Source of the DNA: Aquisediminimonas sp031376385
GTDB lineage: Bacteria; Pseudomonadota; Alphaproteobacteria; Sphingomonadales; Sphingomonadaceae
NCBI GenBank assembly: GCA_031376385.1
Contig: JANMDQ010000004.1
Coordinates: forward strand, 1 to 57,603
Length of the DNA: 57,603 nucleotides
Reading direction: 5' to 3'
Shown: positions 33,373-42,854 of the stretch, in pieces
How positions within the stretch are numbered: position 1 is the first letter of the stretch
Layout of the letters: each line of letters opens with the position of its first letter
The notes under the pieces: generated by a model
Databases searched by the model: none
The model's input: the letters and a program-made list of their open reading frames with translations, nothing else
What the model was told of the DNA's origin: nothing
Made by a program: the position numbers and the translations under genes

Positions 33373-34839
33373 TTAACCGCCAGCGCGCAGCACCGATCGC
33401 TCGGCCCAATGGGAATGGGTGCCGCTTGAAATTTTGTGAGGCAGTGCGATCCGACATACCGGACCCTCTTCAAACTTCTTGCAATCAATCAGGATGCATT
33501 CGGACGTGCCACTGTTTTCATCAATGATGAAACTGACCAGATAGCCGTCATCCTCATCGACCGCGTTTGTGCGCGGCGCAAAGGGGGCTTCGCTGGCAAA
33601 GCGGCCTTCGTCCAATTTTAACTCCCAAGATTTGCCCGTTTCAAGATTGCTCTTCACAAAGCCGTTGAACAAGAACCAGCCGGGCTTGGTCGTCGTGCTG
33701 TAGATATAGCGGTGCTTGCGCCCGGCGACCCGCTGGTTGATCATTCCGAATTCCATGATCCGGTCATCCAGCCGTTCTTCACGCGTCGTTCCGTCCGCCA
33801 GGTTGAACCGCCAGCGGTGGAGCTTTGGCTTGAAACTATGTTCATCAACATAAGCGAGCATGTGGCCATAGCCGTTGGCGTCTTCGAGCGGCGGCGGCGA
33901 AGGATCGTCCTGGAAATAACCGTCCATCACCACCTCATCGCCTTCTTCGTAGGCATTGAGGAAATGGAGCACATAAGTGGGCGCAGCTTCAAACCAGCGG
34001 ATATCCTCAGTCTTGCCGTGGCGCGGGATCAGAGCAAAGCGGGACGGCACGCCTTCGTGAATGCGGGGAACATGAATATCATGCTTCAGCGCCTCGGCAT
34101 CCCAGAACATCGGGAAACTGTTGAGAATCGACCAATGTTCGCTAAAAGCCATGTCGTGCGGTAGCCTCGGGCCGGGCAGCGGCACAGGGATATAGTTCGT
34201 GACCTGCCCTGCCCGGTCAACAACGCCGTAATGCATATAAGGCGCATGTTTGGAGTAATTGAAAAACATCAGCTCACCTGTGCGATCATCCACCTTGGGG
34301 TGCGCCGATATGCCGTCCAGCGGCACCCAAGGTGCCACACCGTGCTGCTCCAGCGTTTCGGGATCCAGCACATAGCCTTCGCCGCACATGTAAAAGGTCG
34401 AAATCGCCTTGCCGCCGTGGACGATAATGTCCGTGCTGGAGCTGTCCTTCACACCGCCGTGTGCGCCAAATCCTGGCCGCTTTGATTTACCCGGCCCCGC
34501 CATCAATCCGCCCCAGAGCGATTCCCCGGCGGTTTGCTCTGCCTCAAAACAGCGTGTCCGCACCCAACGGTTGCGATAAGAGGCTTGGCCGTTCCGAAAA
34601 TCGATCTGGTGGATCATCCCGTCGCCGTCAAACGGGTGGTAGCGACCGAGCGGCTTGTGCAGCTGGTTCTCTGTGTTGCGGAGATAGACGCCGTCAATAT
34701 CGGTGGGGATGGTGCCTTCGATCACGTCAAGCGCCGTCGCCGTTACTTCTTCGTGCTGAGGGGTCCACGCGCCGTTCAGATAGGGGTGATTGTTCGGCTG
34801 AAGCGATGATAGGACGGGCGGAAGACGGTCAAATTGCAT
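33373..34839 (-). CDS. Carotenoid/lignostilbene-type cleavage oxygenase
   Basis: A 488-residue RPE65-family dioxygenase. The four iron-binding histidines are visible: GISAHPKVD (near 180), RLPHDMAFSEHW (near 228), TYVLHFLNAYE (near 292) and GTHSHW (near 475). NTENQLHKPLGRYHPFDGDG is the family N-terminal signature. Relatives in sphingomonads cleave stilbene-type lignin dimers or apocarotenoids; the substrate is not decided by sequence. The ATG at 34839 has AGAGG upstream. It is convergent with the thiolase and downstream of an alpha/beta hydrolase, with a damaged paralogous fragment beyond that. Confidence 0.92.
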   Translation of the reverse strand: MQFDRLPPVLSSLQPNNHPYLNGAWTPQHEEVTATALDVIEGTIPTDIDGVYLRNTENQLHKPLGRYHPFDGDGMIHQIDFRNGQASYRNRWVRTRCFEAEQTAGESLWGGLMAGPGKSKRPGFGAHGGVKDSSSTDIIVHGGKAISTFYMCGEGYVLDPETLEQHGVAPWVPLDGISAHPKVDDRTGELMFFNYSKHAPYMHYGVVDRAGQVTNYIPVPLPGPRLPHDMAFSEHWSILNSFPMFWDAEALKHDIHVPRIHEGVPSRFALIPRHGKTEDIRWFEAAPTYVLHFLNAYEEGDEVVMDGYFQDDPSPPPLEDANGYGHMLAYVDEHSFKPKLHRWRFNLADGTTREERLDDRIMEFGMINQRVAGRKHRYIYSTTTKPGWFLFNGFVKSNLETGKSWELKLDEGRFASEAPFAPRTNAVDEDDGYLVSFIIDENSGTSECILIDCKKFEEGPVCRIALPHKISSGTHSHWAERSVLRAGG

Positions 34840-34924
34840 CAAAAATACCTCTCAACGAGCATGGCCTGACGTTGGATAGGGTAAGCAACGGAGCATTGCC
34901 AGCCATTGTCGACCGATGGCCAGC

Positions 34925-36631
34925 TCACACCTGTGTGGCGGTTCCTGCCACGGTGTAAAGCGTGATTAACAATCCAGCTAGGATCGCGCCGGGCCGGTGA
35001 CTGCCGGTGCGACGCCACGTAAATATTCCAATCGCTGCAACTGCGGCAAGGACAGGCACAAATTGGAGGGCAATGACGGTGCTGAGCGGGTCAAAGCCAG
35101 TGACCAAGGTTCCCGTTGCAAAGAAGATACCGTAGATGAGACTGAGCATCGCAATAAACCCGCTCGTCAATGCCAAGATTGCGCAAGAGTAGCGCGTAAT
35201 GCCACTGTCGCCGCGCACTGTGAGGGCATGACACAGCGTTTTGAGCGTCACCAGAAAAGCGAGCGTGATCGGCACGACATAGATCGCAGCGATCCCCAAT
35301 TGGCGGGCGCTGGGCAGTTTGACTGCGACAATCCAGAACCGGATATCAGTGTGAAAAAGCCGATCAACAATGGCAAGCGACGCATAGCCAACCATCACTG
35401 TGACCATAGCGATCAGAATGCAAAGCAACCAATCTGATCGCACGGCGGATGTGGAGCGCCCGGCGAACCTATTTATCAAGATCGTTACGCCTGCACCTGA
35501 TAATGCCCAAAAAGCAATTTGTGTTGTCACCGCTTGCGGCAAAACAAACGAAGCAGGCAGAAGCAGAAATGCGGCAATAAACGCCGGGAAAAACAATAAG
35601 GCCGGAACTGTTGTCGACGCCGCAAACGCCCGCCACCACGCTCTGTCGCGGTGATCAACTGCTGCAACGGCTGGCGCGCGCAGACTTCTGAAAAAGGATG
35701 TCCGGACGAGCGTGTCAAAGGTGCCGAGCAGGATCATGACGAACCCGATCAAGCCGACGCCCGTGCCCACTTCCTTCCAGAACCAGATCTGATCACTCGC
35801 TGGCTTTGCGGTGCCGCCTTTTAGCGTCGCTGCGAACCAATCGGTCGCTTGGCCGATAGCCTCAGTTGAAAAATGATCGCCGGGATGCGTCGTGCTTGGC
35901 TGATGCAGAACGCGCGCAGTGCCATTGGCGATTGCGCCATAGGTGCGCCCCTCTTTGATCAAGGCGTTGGTGCCAAAAACGGCCTTCAGCTTTTCGCTGG
36001 CCGGGACATCCATCGCGCGGTCAACGCCCCACATGATCTTTGAAAACTCATCGTAACGACTGAACACAAGCGCAAGGTTGCGCGGCCATGTTGTTGATCC
36101 TTCTTTGGCAAATGGCGCGCCAGTCGATGATCCTTCCAACACCATTGATTGATAGGCATCTGGCATCGCAGCGGCAGCCGCAAGCACAGTCCATCCGCCC
36201 ATACTATGGCCCTCAAGACCGATTTGCGCCGTATCGACCATCGGCAATGACCGGAGATATCGTAGCCCGTCAGGGCCACCAAAGCCATTTGAGAAGGCCG
36301 CGCCGCCGCTATAGCCGTGCCCGGTTTGGTCAATCGATAAAACGACATAGCCGCGACGGGCAAACTCAATGGCAAAACCGTCTTGGGTTTCGCGTGAATT
36401 GATATAGCCATGAACCGCAAGAATTCCGGGAGCGCGGCGGTCTGAGCGTGCGCTTGCCGGAACATAAAGGAGCGCACTCATTGTGGTGCCGTTCGTGCCC
36501 GCAAAGCGAATGTCGCGCACTGAAATACCGTCCGCAGTCCGAACCAGGTGCGCCAGCAATGCGCCGGATAGCAAGATGATCAATCCAAATAGCGCCAGCG
36601 TCCATGCTGGCTTGGGCTCGGCTTCACTCAT
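34925..36631 (-). CDS. Alpha/beta hydrolase fused to a multi-helix membrane domain
   Basis: A 568-residue two-part protein. After one N-terminal anchor helix (LFGLIILLSGALLAHLV), residues about 40-270 form a dienelactone-hydrolase-like domain with the oxyanion region ILAVHGYIN and nucleophile elbow GHSMGGW; the catalytic His is probably in THPGDHFS. Residues about 280-568 contain around eight membrane helices with no recognised family. The enzyme domain would face the periplasm or cytoplasm depending on the anchor. Esterase or peptidase activity is an inference. It sits 85 bases upstream of the carotenoid oxygenase gene and on the same strand, so it may be co-transcribed. Confidence 0.82.
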   Translation of the reverse strand: MSEAEPKPAWTLALFGLIILLSGALLAHLVRTADGISVRDIRFAGTNGTTMSALLYVPASARSDRRAPGILAVHGYINSRETQDGFAIEFARRGYVVLSIDQTGHGYSGGAAFSNGFGGPDGLRYLRSLPMVDTAQIGLEGHSMGGWTVLAAAAAMPDAYQSMVLEGSSTGAPFAKEGSTTWPRNLALVFSRYDEFSKIMWGVDRAMDVPASEKLKAVFGTNALIKEGRTYGAIANGTARVLHQPSTTHPGDHFSTEAIGQATDWFAATLKGGTAKPASDQIWFWKEVGTGVGLIGFVMILLGTFDTLVRTSFFRSLRAPAVAAVDHRDRAWWRAFAASTTVPALLFFPAFIAAFLLLPASFVLPQAVTTQIAFWALSGAGVTILINRFAGRSTSAVRSDWLLCILIAMVTVMVGYASLAIVDRLFHTDIRFWIVAVKLPSARQLGIAAIYVVPITLAFLVTLKTLCHALTVRGDSGITRYSCAILALTSGFIAMLSLIYGIFFATGTLVTGFDPLSTVIALQFVPVLAAVAAIGIFTWRRTGSHRPGAILAGLLITLYTVAGTATQV

Positions 36632-36661
36632 CGCTGTTCATCCCCCAATACTCGTTCGTAC

Positions 36662-36805
36662 CTATTCTTCGGTCGCTTTTAGAACCCGGCGGTGTAGCCA
36701 ATGCGAATGGGTGCGGCCCAAAAAATCTTGCAGGGTAAAGCGTTCCGACAAACTGGGCCATCTGCAAAGCGTTTGCAATCGGTCACGCTATATCGGGACG
36801 TACTG
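36662..36805 (-). pseudogene. C-terminal remnant of a second carotenoid-type oxygenase
   Basis: Read leftward, this stretch gives VTDCKRFADGPVCRNALPCK followed, after a one-base frame change, by GRTHSHWLHRRVLK. These correspond to the last 40 residues of the intact enzyme at 33373-34839 (IDCKKFEEGPVCRIALPHK and SGTHSHWAERSVLR), including the last iron-ligand motif THSHW. No start or upstream domains remain. The reading frame is broken between the two halves, so this is decayed coding sequence. The DNA similarity to the intact gene is also visible (GCCAATGCGAATGGGTG against CCCAATGGGAATGGGTG). Confidence 0.75.
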
Positions 36806-36951
36806 ATAGCATTTCAGAACAAATCGGCACATCGCGTTCTAGGCAAAGGCTTGGTTTAATGGCAGATAAAACAGTAAATCAGCCCTGCACTATCATCGGC
36901 GAGTCAGGGCCGGGTGAAGCACTGCGCACAGCAGCGATCATTGATCAGCGA

Positions 36952-39465
36952 TTATGTCCTTACGCTGTCTAGGCGGTTGACTAGCGGCTTCATCGCCTCA
37001 AGTAACAGAAGGAGAATCGTTCCAAGAGCGACTGCGACAGCCACATGCTGCCACTGCGGTGATCCAAATTTCAGCAACGTGCGAAGCGGTGGAACCAGCA
37101 TAATCAGCACCAACACCGCAGCCACCGCACCGAGCACATAACGCAGCGCGACGTTCTTGCGGGTGAATGCGGACATCAAAGATGTGCCAAACGAACGATT
37201 GACGAGAATTAGCGCCAGGATCGCCATGATCAGCGCCACAAACGTAAGTGCGCGAGTGTCACTCGCCGGCAGTCCTTGATATGTCGCGGTGAGATAAACG
37301 GCGGCCAGCAGCGCGAAGGCAACGGCACCCTGAAACACGCTCCATCCAATCATCGCCCAGGAAAACAGCGGGGCTTCAGGGTCGCGCGGTTTGCGTTTCA
37401 TCCCATTGGCCTCCGCTTCCTCCGCCTCAAACACCAGCGCGCAGACCGGATCGATGATCATTTCAATCAGCGCAATATGGATTGGCCCGAACAGCACAGG
37501 GAACCCCATGAGCAAAGGCAGCAAGGCGAGCCCGGCGAGCGGCACATGCACTGCAAAGATGAACGCCATGGCCTTGCGGATATTGTCATAGATGCGGCGG
37601 CCAAGAGCGATAGATTTGACGATCGACCCAAAATCATCGTCGAGCAGAACAATGGCCGATGCTTCACGCGCCACGTCCGTGCCGCGCTTTCCCATCGCAA
37701 TGCCAATATGGGCGGCCTTAAGCGATGGCGCGTCATTGACACCGTCTCCCGTCATCGCAACGACCTCACCAGCGGCCTTATAAGCCTCAACGATCCGCAG
37801 TTTCTGTTCCGGCATGATCCGCGCGAAGACGGATACAGCGCCGAGCCGCTTGGTAAGTGCTGCATCATCAAGCGCTTCAAGTTCGGGCCCCGTCATCACG
37901 TCGCCATCTGCAATGCCGGCATTGGCGGCGATGGCGCGCGCGGTGGCGGCATAGTCGCCAGTGATCATCACAATTTTTATGCCCGCAGCGCGGCACTGTT
38001 TGACGGCATCGGGCACGCTGGCACGCAGGGGGTCTGCCAAACCAATCAGCCCCATCAGATGATATTTATACTGGTTTTGAGAGCGCGCCCACTTTGTATT
38101 TGGTGCCTTAGCAGTGGCAATGCCGAGCACACGGATCCCTTTGGCGGCCATATCGTCAACGGCTTGTGTCATCTGTTTCGCCGCCGACGCTGACAAGTGG
38201 CAGAGGCTTGCAATGGCTTCTGGCGCTCCTTTGGCTGCGATGAAGAAATCATCACCCTGTTTCCAGATGTTCGACATGGCGAGCAGATCGGGCCGCAGTC
38301 CGTAACTGTGAACCAGTTCGCCTTCTGCAAGGTCGGTTGACCGGGCCGCGTGAATGGCAATTTCCATCGGGTCGACTGGCACGACAGCACTTGCCAAGAT
38401 GCTGGTTCTCAGAAGGTGATCAAACTCTGTCTGGATTTTGGAAGGATCGCCAATGTCGGCCGCTGCGCCTGACACCAGCCAGGCCCGTGTTACAGCCATC
38501 CTGTTTTCAGTAAGGGTGCCAGTTTTGTCAGTGCATAATAATGTTGCCGACCCCAGTGTTTCAATGGCGGAGGCGCGCCGCGTCAGCACACCGGCACGCC
38601 CGATCCGTGATGCGCCCATGGCCAGGAAAATCGTCAGCACCACTGGAAATTCTTCGGGCAGCATCGCCATGCCAATCGCAATGCCAGCAAGCAGCGCGTC
38701 GATCCAGCCACCGCGCGTAAGGCCATAGAGCAGCACAACCGCCAGCGCGACAGCACCTCCAACAAGCGCGAATAGGCGAACAATCCGCGTTGTCTCCGCC
38801 CTCAGCCGAGGGGCCTCTGGTGACATCGTCGCCAGCGTTGTTCCAATTTTGCCAATTTCAGTCAGCGCGCCAGTAGCGACAGTGCAGGCGATGCCTGTGC
38901 CGCGCGCCACAAGCGAACCTGAATAGACAAAGGGTTGATCTTCACCGCCGGGGCGTTGCAGGCTGGCCGTACCGTCCCCGGCCTGCGCCACCTTGCGCAC
39001 CGGCAATGACTCACCGGTCAAAAGCGACTCATCAACTTGCAAGTCTATGGCTTCAATCAACTGCGCATCAGCGGCAATGCGGTCGCCTTGTTCAAGAACC
39101 AGAATGTCGCCGCGCACGACATCGCGCCCGGCGATCCGGATGCGTTCACCGCCCCGGATCACCAACGCGCGCGGCGCAGACAGATCGCGGAGGGCCTCCA
39201 GCACATGTTCGGTACGTGTTTCCTGCACCACGGTCAGCACCACTGAGAATGTGGCGAAGGCCAGCAATATCAGTGCCTCTGTCAAGTTGCCGAGAACCAG
39301 ATAAAGCCCGCCGCCGACCAGCAGCAGTGCCAGCATGGGTTCGCGCAACACTTCGCCAACGATTTTGATGGCGGATCGTTTGCCCGCGCGCGGCAGTTCG
39401 TTGGGGCCATCAAATGCAAGACGTACTTGGGCTTCGTCTGCCGTTAGGCCCGTAAGCGCCGCCAT
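36952..39465 (-). CDS. Cation-transporting P-type ATPase (P2-like)
   Basis: An 837-residue membrane pump. The phosphorylation site CTDKTGTLTEN is near residue 312, the actuator has LLTGESLP, the hinge is MTGDGVNDAPSLKAAHIGIAMG, and the fourth-helix motif is MLPEEFPVVLTIF. PEEFP, where calcium pumps have PEGLP, leaves the ion uncertain, with Ca2+, Mn2+ or another cation possible. The N-terminal cation-ATPase domain (LTADEAQVRLAFDGPNELP) and six C-terminal helices are present. The ATG at 39465 is the only start in its frame before the upstream stop. It lies 42 bases after the GNAT gene in the same frame and direction. Confidence 0.92.
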   Translation of the reverse strand: MAALTGLTADEAQVRLAFDGPNELPRAGKRSAIKIVGEVLREPMLALLLVGGGLYLVLGNLTEALILLAFATFSVVLTVVQETRTEHVLEALRDLSAPRALVIRGGERIRIAGRDVVRGDILVLEQGDRIAADAQLIEAIDLQVDESLLTGESLPVRKVAQAGDGTASLQRPGGEDQPFVYSGSLVARGTGIACTVATGALTEIGKIGTTLATMSPEAPRLRAETTRIVRLFALVGGAVALAVVLLYGLTRGGWIDALLAGIAIGMAMLPEEFPVVLTIFLAMGASRIGRAGVLTRRASAIETLGSATLLCTDKTGTLTENRMAVTRAWLVSGAAADIGDPSKIQTEFDHLLRTSILASAVVPVDPMEIAIHAARSTDLAEGELVHSYGLRPDLLAMSNIWKQGDDFFIAAKGAPEAIASLCHLSASAAKQMTQAVDDMAAKGIRVLGIATAKAPNTKWARSQNQYKYHLMGLIGLADPLRASVPDAVKQCRAAGIKIVMITGDYAATARAIAANAGIADGDVMTGPELEALDDAALTKRLGAVSVFARIMPEQKLRIVEAYKAAGEVVAMTGDGVNDAPSLKAAHIGIAMGKRGTDVAREASAIVLLDDDFGSIVKSIALGRRIYDNIRKAMAFIFAVHVPLAGLALLPLLMGFPVLFGPIHIALIEMIIDPVCALVFEAEEAEANGMKRKPRDPEAPLFSWAMIGWSVFQGAVAFALLAAVYLTATYQGLPASDTRALTFVALIMAILALILVNRSFGTSLMSAFTRKNVALRYVLGAVAAVLVLIMLVPPLRTLLKFGSPQWQHVAVAVALGTILLLLLEAMKPLVNRLDSVRT

Positions 39466-39507
39466 TTCAAACGCTGCAAGTCCGCGCCTGGTTAGGTGGC
39501 AGCGACA

Positions 39508-40032
39508 TCACTGGGCTCCAAGCGTGCGCTGCAATAGCATCAGTGTGGCATCGCCGGGATAGCTTGACGCGGTCCACCCCATTTCGCGTTCCAAGTTGAT
39601 CGCTGCATGATTGTCCCGACTTTCAACGGATTCAAGCGTATTAACACCAATGGATTCAGCGTGAGCGGCGATATGGCGCAGCATTTCCCATCCGACTCCA
39701 TCATTTTTGAAATCTGACCGAACCGAAATGGCCACTTCGCCGCGCTTCATATCGGCGTCACACGCCAGCATACCCGTCGCGATGATTTCAGCTTCATGAT
39801 CGACAAAGGCCAGAAAATTTTCGGTTTGATGATGATCGACATTTGTCATTGCAGACAAGCGGTCATGCCCAACTTCCTTTAGGCCCGTAAGAAACCGGAA
39901 GCGCTTGTCCTCAGGCGTTACATGTTTGAAAAATTCGGCAAGGGCAGTTTCATCATCGGGACGCGCCGGGCGAATATCAAAAAGGCAACCTGATCGCGTG
40001 ACAACGCGCGTGCCGTGATCGGAAATGGACAT
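39508..40032 (-). CDS. GNAT-family N-acetyltransferase
   Basis: A 174-residue acetyltransferase. LFDIRPARPDDETALAEFF is the first strand and helix, EVAISVRSDFKNDGVGWEML is the acetyl-CoA-binding region (a degenerate R/Q-x-x-G-x-G/A), and ESRDNHAAINLEREMGW closes the fold. It resembles the GNAT domain of Pat-type protein acetyltransferases. AGGAGAAG precedes the ATG. It is probably co-transcribed with the downstream P-type ATPase gene, which suggests a shared stress or ion context but proves nothing about its target. Confidence 0.87.
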   Translation of the reverse strand: MSISDHGTRVVTRSGCLFDIRPARPDDETALAEFFKHVTPEDKRFRFLTGLKEVGHDRLSAMTNVDHHQTENFLAFVDHEAEIIATGMLACDADMKRGEVAISVRSDFKNDGVGWEMLRHIAAHAESIGVNTLESVESRDNHAAINLEREMGWTASSYPGDATLMLLQRTLGAQ

Positions 40033-40212
40033 TTTCTTCTCCTGCTTGGCGGGTAACGTTTAGGCGAGCCGTTATTAGGGGAGACGACTGCTTAGCTTAT
40101 GCGGAAAACGTGCAGCGGACATATTCGTTCCCTCTGAAGACTTCTCGGAGCAAGACTATTCGAGCTGTCGGTTCAGAAACAACAAACAGCGGCGATTTCC
40201 ATGGATGCAAGC

Positions 40213-40302
<90 letters not shown>

Positions 40303-40445
40303 GCAAAGTCTTGGGGTGGGGCGGACTATCCGCCTTGGGTCTATATTGAGAGCGCGTAGACGAAGCGCTTAGGCTTGCCAAGCCTTTCCCCCGAAAGGCA
40401 CGTTAAAAAGGCGTGCTTGCGGTTGAGGCTGGCAGCCCCTATTTC

Positions 40446-40829
40446 ATGTTTATGACTCACGTGCTTCATTCGCCGAACAGGCCAAAACCCGAAAATGCCC
40501 CCATGATCGCTTCGGCCGATTTTGGTATTGGTGATGTCGTGCGGCACCGCATTTTTGATTTTCGCGGCGTGATTTTTGATGTCGATCCGGTGTTTGCCAA
40601 TAGCGAAGACTGGTATCAATCCATCCCCGCTGAAGTGCGGCCGCATAAGGATCAGCCATTTTATCATCTGCTCGCTGAGAATTTGGAAAACAGCTATGTC
40701 GCTTATGTCAGCCAGCAAAATTTGGTTGCGGATGATGAAAATGGCCCTGTGAACCATCCTGCGATTGACGGGATTTTCGATCCGTTTGACGATGGACGCT
40801 ATGCTTTAAAGCATCTGCACCGGCATTAA
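40446..40829 (+). CDS. hspQ: Heat-shock protein HspQ
   Basis: HspQ/YccV-family protein, known in E. coli as a Lon-specificity factor and hemimethylated-DNA-binding protein. FGIGDVVRHRIFDFRGVIFD, VDPVFANSEDWYQSIP and PFYHLLAENLENSYVAYVS are diagnostic. The start is uncertain: ATG codons at 40446, 40452 and 40503 are all in frame, and the last would give the shortest form (108 aa), nearest the family norm. None has a clear ribosome-binding site. It is convergent with a TetR gene ten bases away. Confidence 0.9.
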   Translation: MFMTHVLHSPNRPKPENAPMIASADFGIGDVVRHRIFDFRGVIFDVDPVFANSEDWYQSIPAEVRPHKDQPFYHLLAENLENSYVAYVSQQNLVADDENGPVNHPAIDGIFDPFDDGRYALKHLHRH

Positions 40830-40838
40830 ACGCTGACG

Positions 40839-41474
40839 TTATACTGCGCGGAGCGGTGACCGGAGGGGGATGGGTTCAGCCTGCGGCCCAAGGCCCGTCA
40901 GGATAGCAGCGACGATTTGCGACAGTTTCTCCTCAGTCACGCTGTGCAGCATATCAATGACGACGACCGGGTTAATGAAAGAAAACATCATTAAATTGAT
41001 CAACGAAACCGTGCGATCAATCGTAAGCCCGGAAAAATATCCGTCTTCCATGGCTTCTGCTACAATAAGTGCCAGAAAATGATCGCCCAGATCAATATGT
41101 CCACGGATCGTTTCTTCATGTTCTTGGTCCAGTTCCATGTAGCTTTTGAACAGCATCGGTTCGGCCAGATAATTATCGCGCATCAGCACAAACCGCCGCG
41201 CGAAAAAGGCATATAGTTTTTCAGGCACTGGCAAATCGCTTGCCACCACTTCTTCCATGATTGCAACTTTAGGCGCGAACCAGCGTTCAGCCACAGCCTC
41301 AAACAGCGCGTCCTTATTTTCAAAATAGCGATAGATGTTGGCAGGAGACATGCCCGCCTCTGCCGCGAGTTCGCTGAGCGTCACTAAAACTGCGCCGCGC
41401 CTGCGGATCAGATGCTCAACCAGTTCAAGCAAATGTTCGCGTCCAGCGTCTATATCCGTAAGGGGGCGGGCCAT
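40839..41474 (-). CDS. TetR-family transcriptional regulator
   Basis: A 211-residue repressor. The N-terminal helix-turn-helix is clear in LVTLSELAAEAGMSPANIYR followed by YFENKDALFEAV. The C-terminal ligand domain (residues about 75-200) is of the TetR C type. The effector is unknown. It is read away from purS, and the roughly 185-base space between them would hold its promoter and probable operator; a GTAGTGGTTCACTGATAC element just upstream of its start is partly symmetric. Confidence 0.88.
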   Translation of the reverse strand: MARPLTDIDAGREHLLELVEHLIRRRGAVLVTLSELAAEAGMSPANIYRYFENKDALFEAVAERWFAPKVAIMEEVVASDLPVPEKLYAFFARRFVLMRDNYLAEPMLFKSYMELDQEHEETIRGHIDLGDHFLALIVAEAMEDGYFSGLTIDRTVSLINLMMFSFINPVVVIDMLHSVTEEKLSQIVAAILTGLGPQAEPIPLRSPLRAV

Positions 41475-41660
41475 GTTCTTACCCGTATCAGTGAACCACT
41501 ACAGTATTGTGACCTATTGCTGGAATCTTCATTTTACAACCGCGTGTGTGCCGCTTTTCGACGAACGGTGGAAACAAGCAGTCCGACGCGTATCCTTCTT
41601 GCCCCCCGCGCCCGTCCAAGGCATAGGCGCATCCATCCTGCATCAGCGTGAGAGTCGCCC

Positions 41661-41891
41661 ATGAAAGCCCGTGTTTTTATCACCCTCAAAAACGGCGTTC
41701 TCGATCCGCAGGGCAAGGCCATTCACCATGCGCTGGAAGGATTGGGCTTTGATGGTGTGAATGATGTGCGCGCGGGCAAGATGATTGAACTTGATCTGGC
41801 CAATGAGACAAGCGACGCAAACATCGAAGATATGTGCCGCAAACTGCTGGCCAATACTGTCATCGAAAATTTCCGGATCGAAAGGGTCTGA
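41661..41891 (+). CDS. purS: Phosphoribosylformylglycinamidine synthase subunit PurS
   Basis: Small structural subunit (76 aa) that bridges PurL and PurQ and channels ammonia in FGAM synthase. MKARVFITLKNGVLDPQGKA and VNDVRAGKMIELDL are characteristic. It is separated from purQ by seven bases. The large subunit purL is not in the window. Confidence 0.95.
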   Translation: MKARVFITLKNGVLDPQGKAIHHALEGLGFDGVNDVRAGKMIELDLANETSDANIEDMCRKLLANTVIENFRIERV

Positions 41892-41898
41892 CGCGCAC

Positions 41899-42561
41899 AT
41901 GAAAACTGCTGTCATCGTCTTTCCGGGTTCTAATTGCGACCGCGATTTGGCTGTCGCGTTTGAAGCTGCGACGGGCGAAAAGCCTGTGATGATCTGGCAC
42001 CGCGAGACATCCCTACCGGACGGAATTGATTTAATCGGCGTTCCCGGCGGCTTTTCTTACGGGGACTATCTCCGATCCGGCGCAATGGCAGCGCAATCGC
42101 CGGTGATGAAGGCCGTCGCCGCAGCAGCGGATGATGGCCGCTATGTGCTTGGCATTTGCAACGGGTTTCAGGTGCTCACCGAAACAGGTCTCCTTCCCGG
42201 CGCGCTGATGCGCAATGCTGGGATCAAGTTCGTCTGCCGCGACGTTGGCCTGCGCGTGGAAAATAGCCAATCCGCCTTCACCAGCGGATATGATGCGAAT
42301 GCTGCCATCACCATTCCCGTTGCCCATCATGACGGGAATTATTTCGCCGATGATGAAACACTCGACCGGCTGGAAGGCGAAGGCCGCGTGGCCTTCCGCT
42401 ACACTGAAAGCGTCAACGGGTCCGCCCGCGACATCGCTGGTGTGCTCAACGCCGCAGGCAATGTCCTTGGCATGATGCCGCACCCCGAACGTGCAGCTGA
42501 GACAGCCCATGGTCGCACAGACGGGCGCGCGATTTTTGAAGCGCTTGCCCGTCTGGCGTGA
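41899..42561 (+). CDS. purQ: Phosphoribosylformylglycinamidine synthase subunit PurQ
   Basis: Class I glutamine amidotransferase subunit (220 aa) providing ammonia for FGAM synthesis. MKTAVIVFPGSNCDRDLAVA opens the protein, the nucleophile Cys is in LGICNGFQVLTE (near residue 87), and the His-Glu pair is in GMMPHPERAAE. The start at 41899 lies seven bases after purS; upstream in-frame codons overlap purS and are rejected. Confidence 0.96.
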   Translation: MKTAVIVFPGSNCDRDLAVAFEAATGEKPVMIWHRETSLPDGIDLIGVPGGFSYGDYLRSGAMAAQSPVMKAVAAAADDGRYVLGICNGFQVLTETGLLPGALMRNAGIKFVCRDVGLRVENSQSAFTSGYDANAAITIPVAHHDGNYFADDETLDRLEGEGRVAFRYTESVNGSARDIAGVLNAAGNVLGMMPHPERAAETAHGRTDGRAIFEALARLA

Positions 42562-42575
42562 CGATGTCGTAGAGT

Positions 42576-42734
42576 TTAGTGGGTGGTGAGTTCCTGCTTT
42601 ATGCGCAATTTCTGTTTTTTCAGAGTGGCTATCAGGTAGGTGTCAGGCTGAGGTCTTAAGGTCTCATCCGCAAGGCGCTTATCCAGATTGGCGTGCTTTG
42701 CTTCTAGGGCGATCATATGGGCTTCAACCATCAT
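42576..42734 (-). CDS. DUF465 (YdcH) small protein
   Basis: A 52-residue helical hairpin protein: VEAHMIALEAKHANLDKRLA and LIATLKKQKLRIKQEL are typical of the YdcH/DUF465 family, whose function is unknown. AAGGAGAAT stands directly before a double ATG at 42734/42731; the GTG at 42773 is unlikely. It is divergent from a second DUF465 gene 120 bases away. Confidence 0.82.
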   Translation of the reverse strand: MMVEAHMIALEAKHANLDKRLADETLRPQPDTYLIATLKKQKLRIKQELTTH

Positions 42735-42854
42735 ATTCTCCTTGCTTCCGACTCCACGATGCAAGTTAATCACGAATGATCGGCAATGTCTTGCCCTGCG
42801 AAATCATTTTGCGCCGAATTGAATCCAGATGCGATGAACTGCTAAGGGTGGGTC

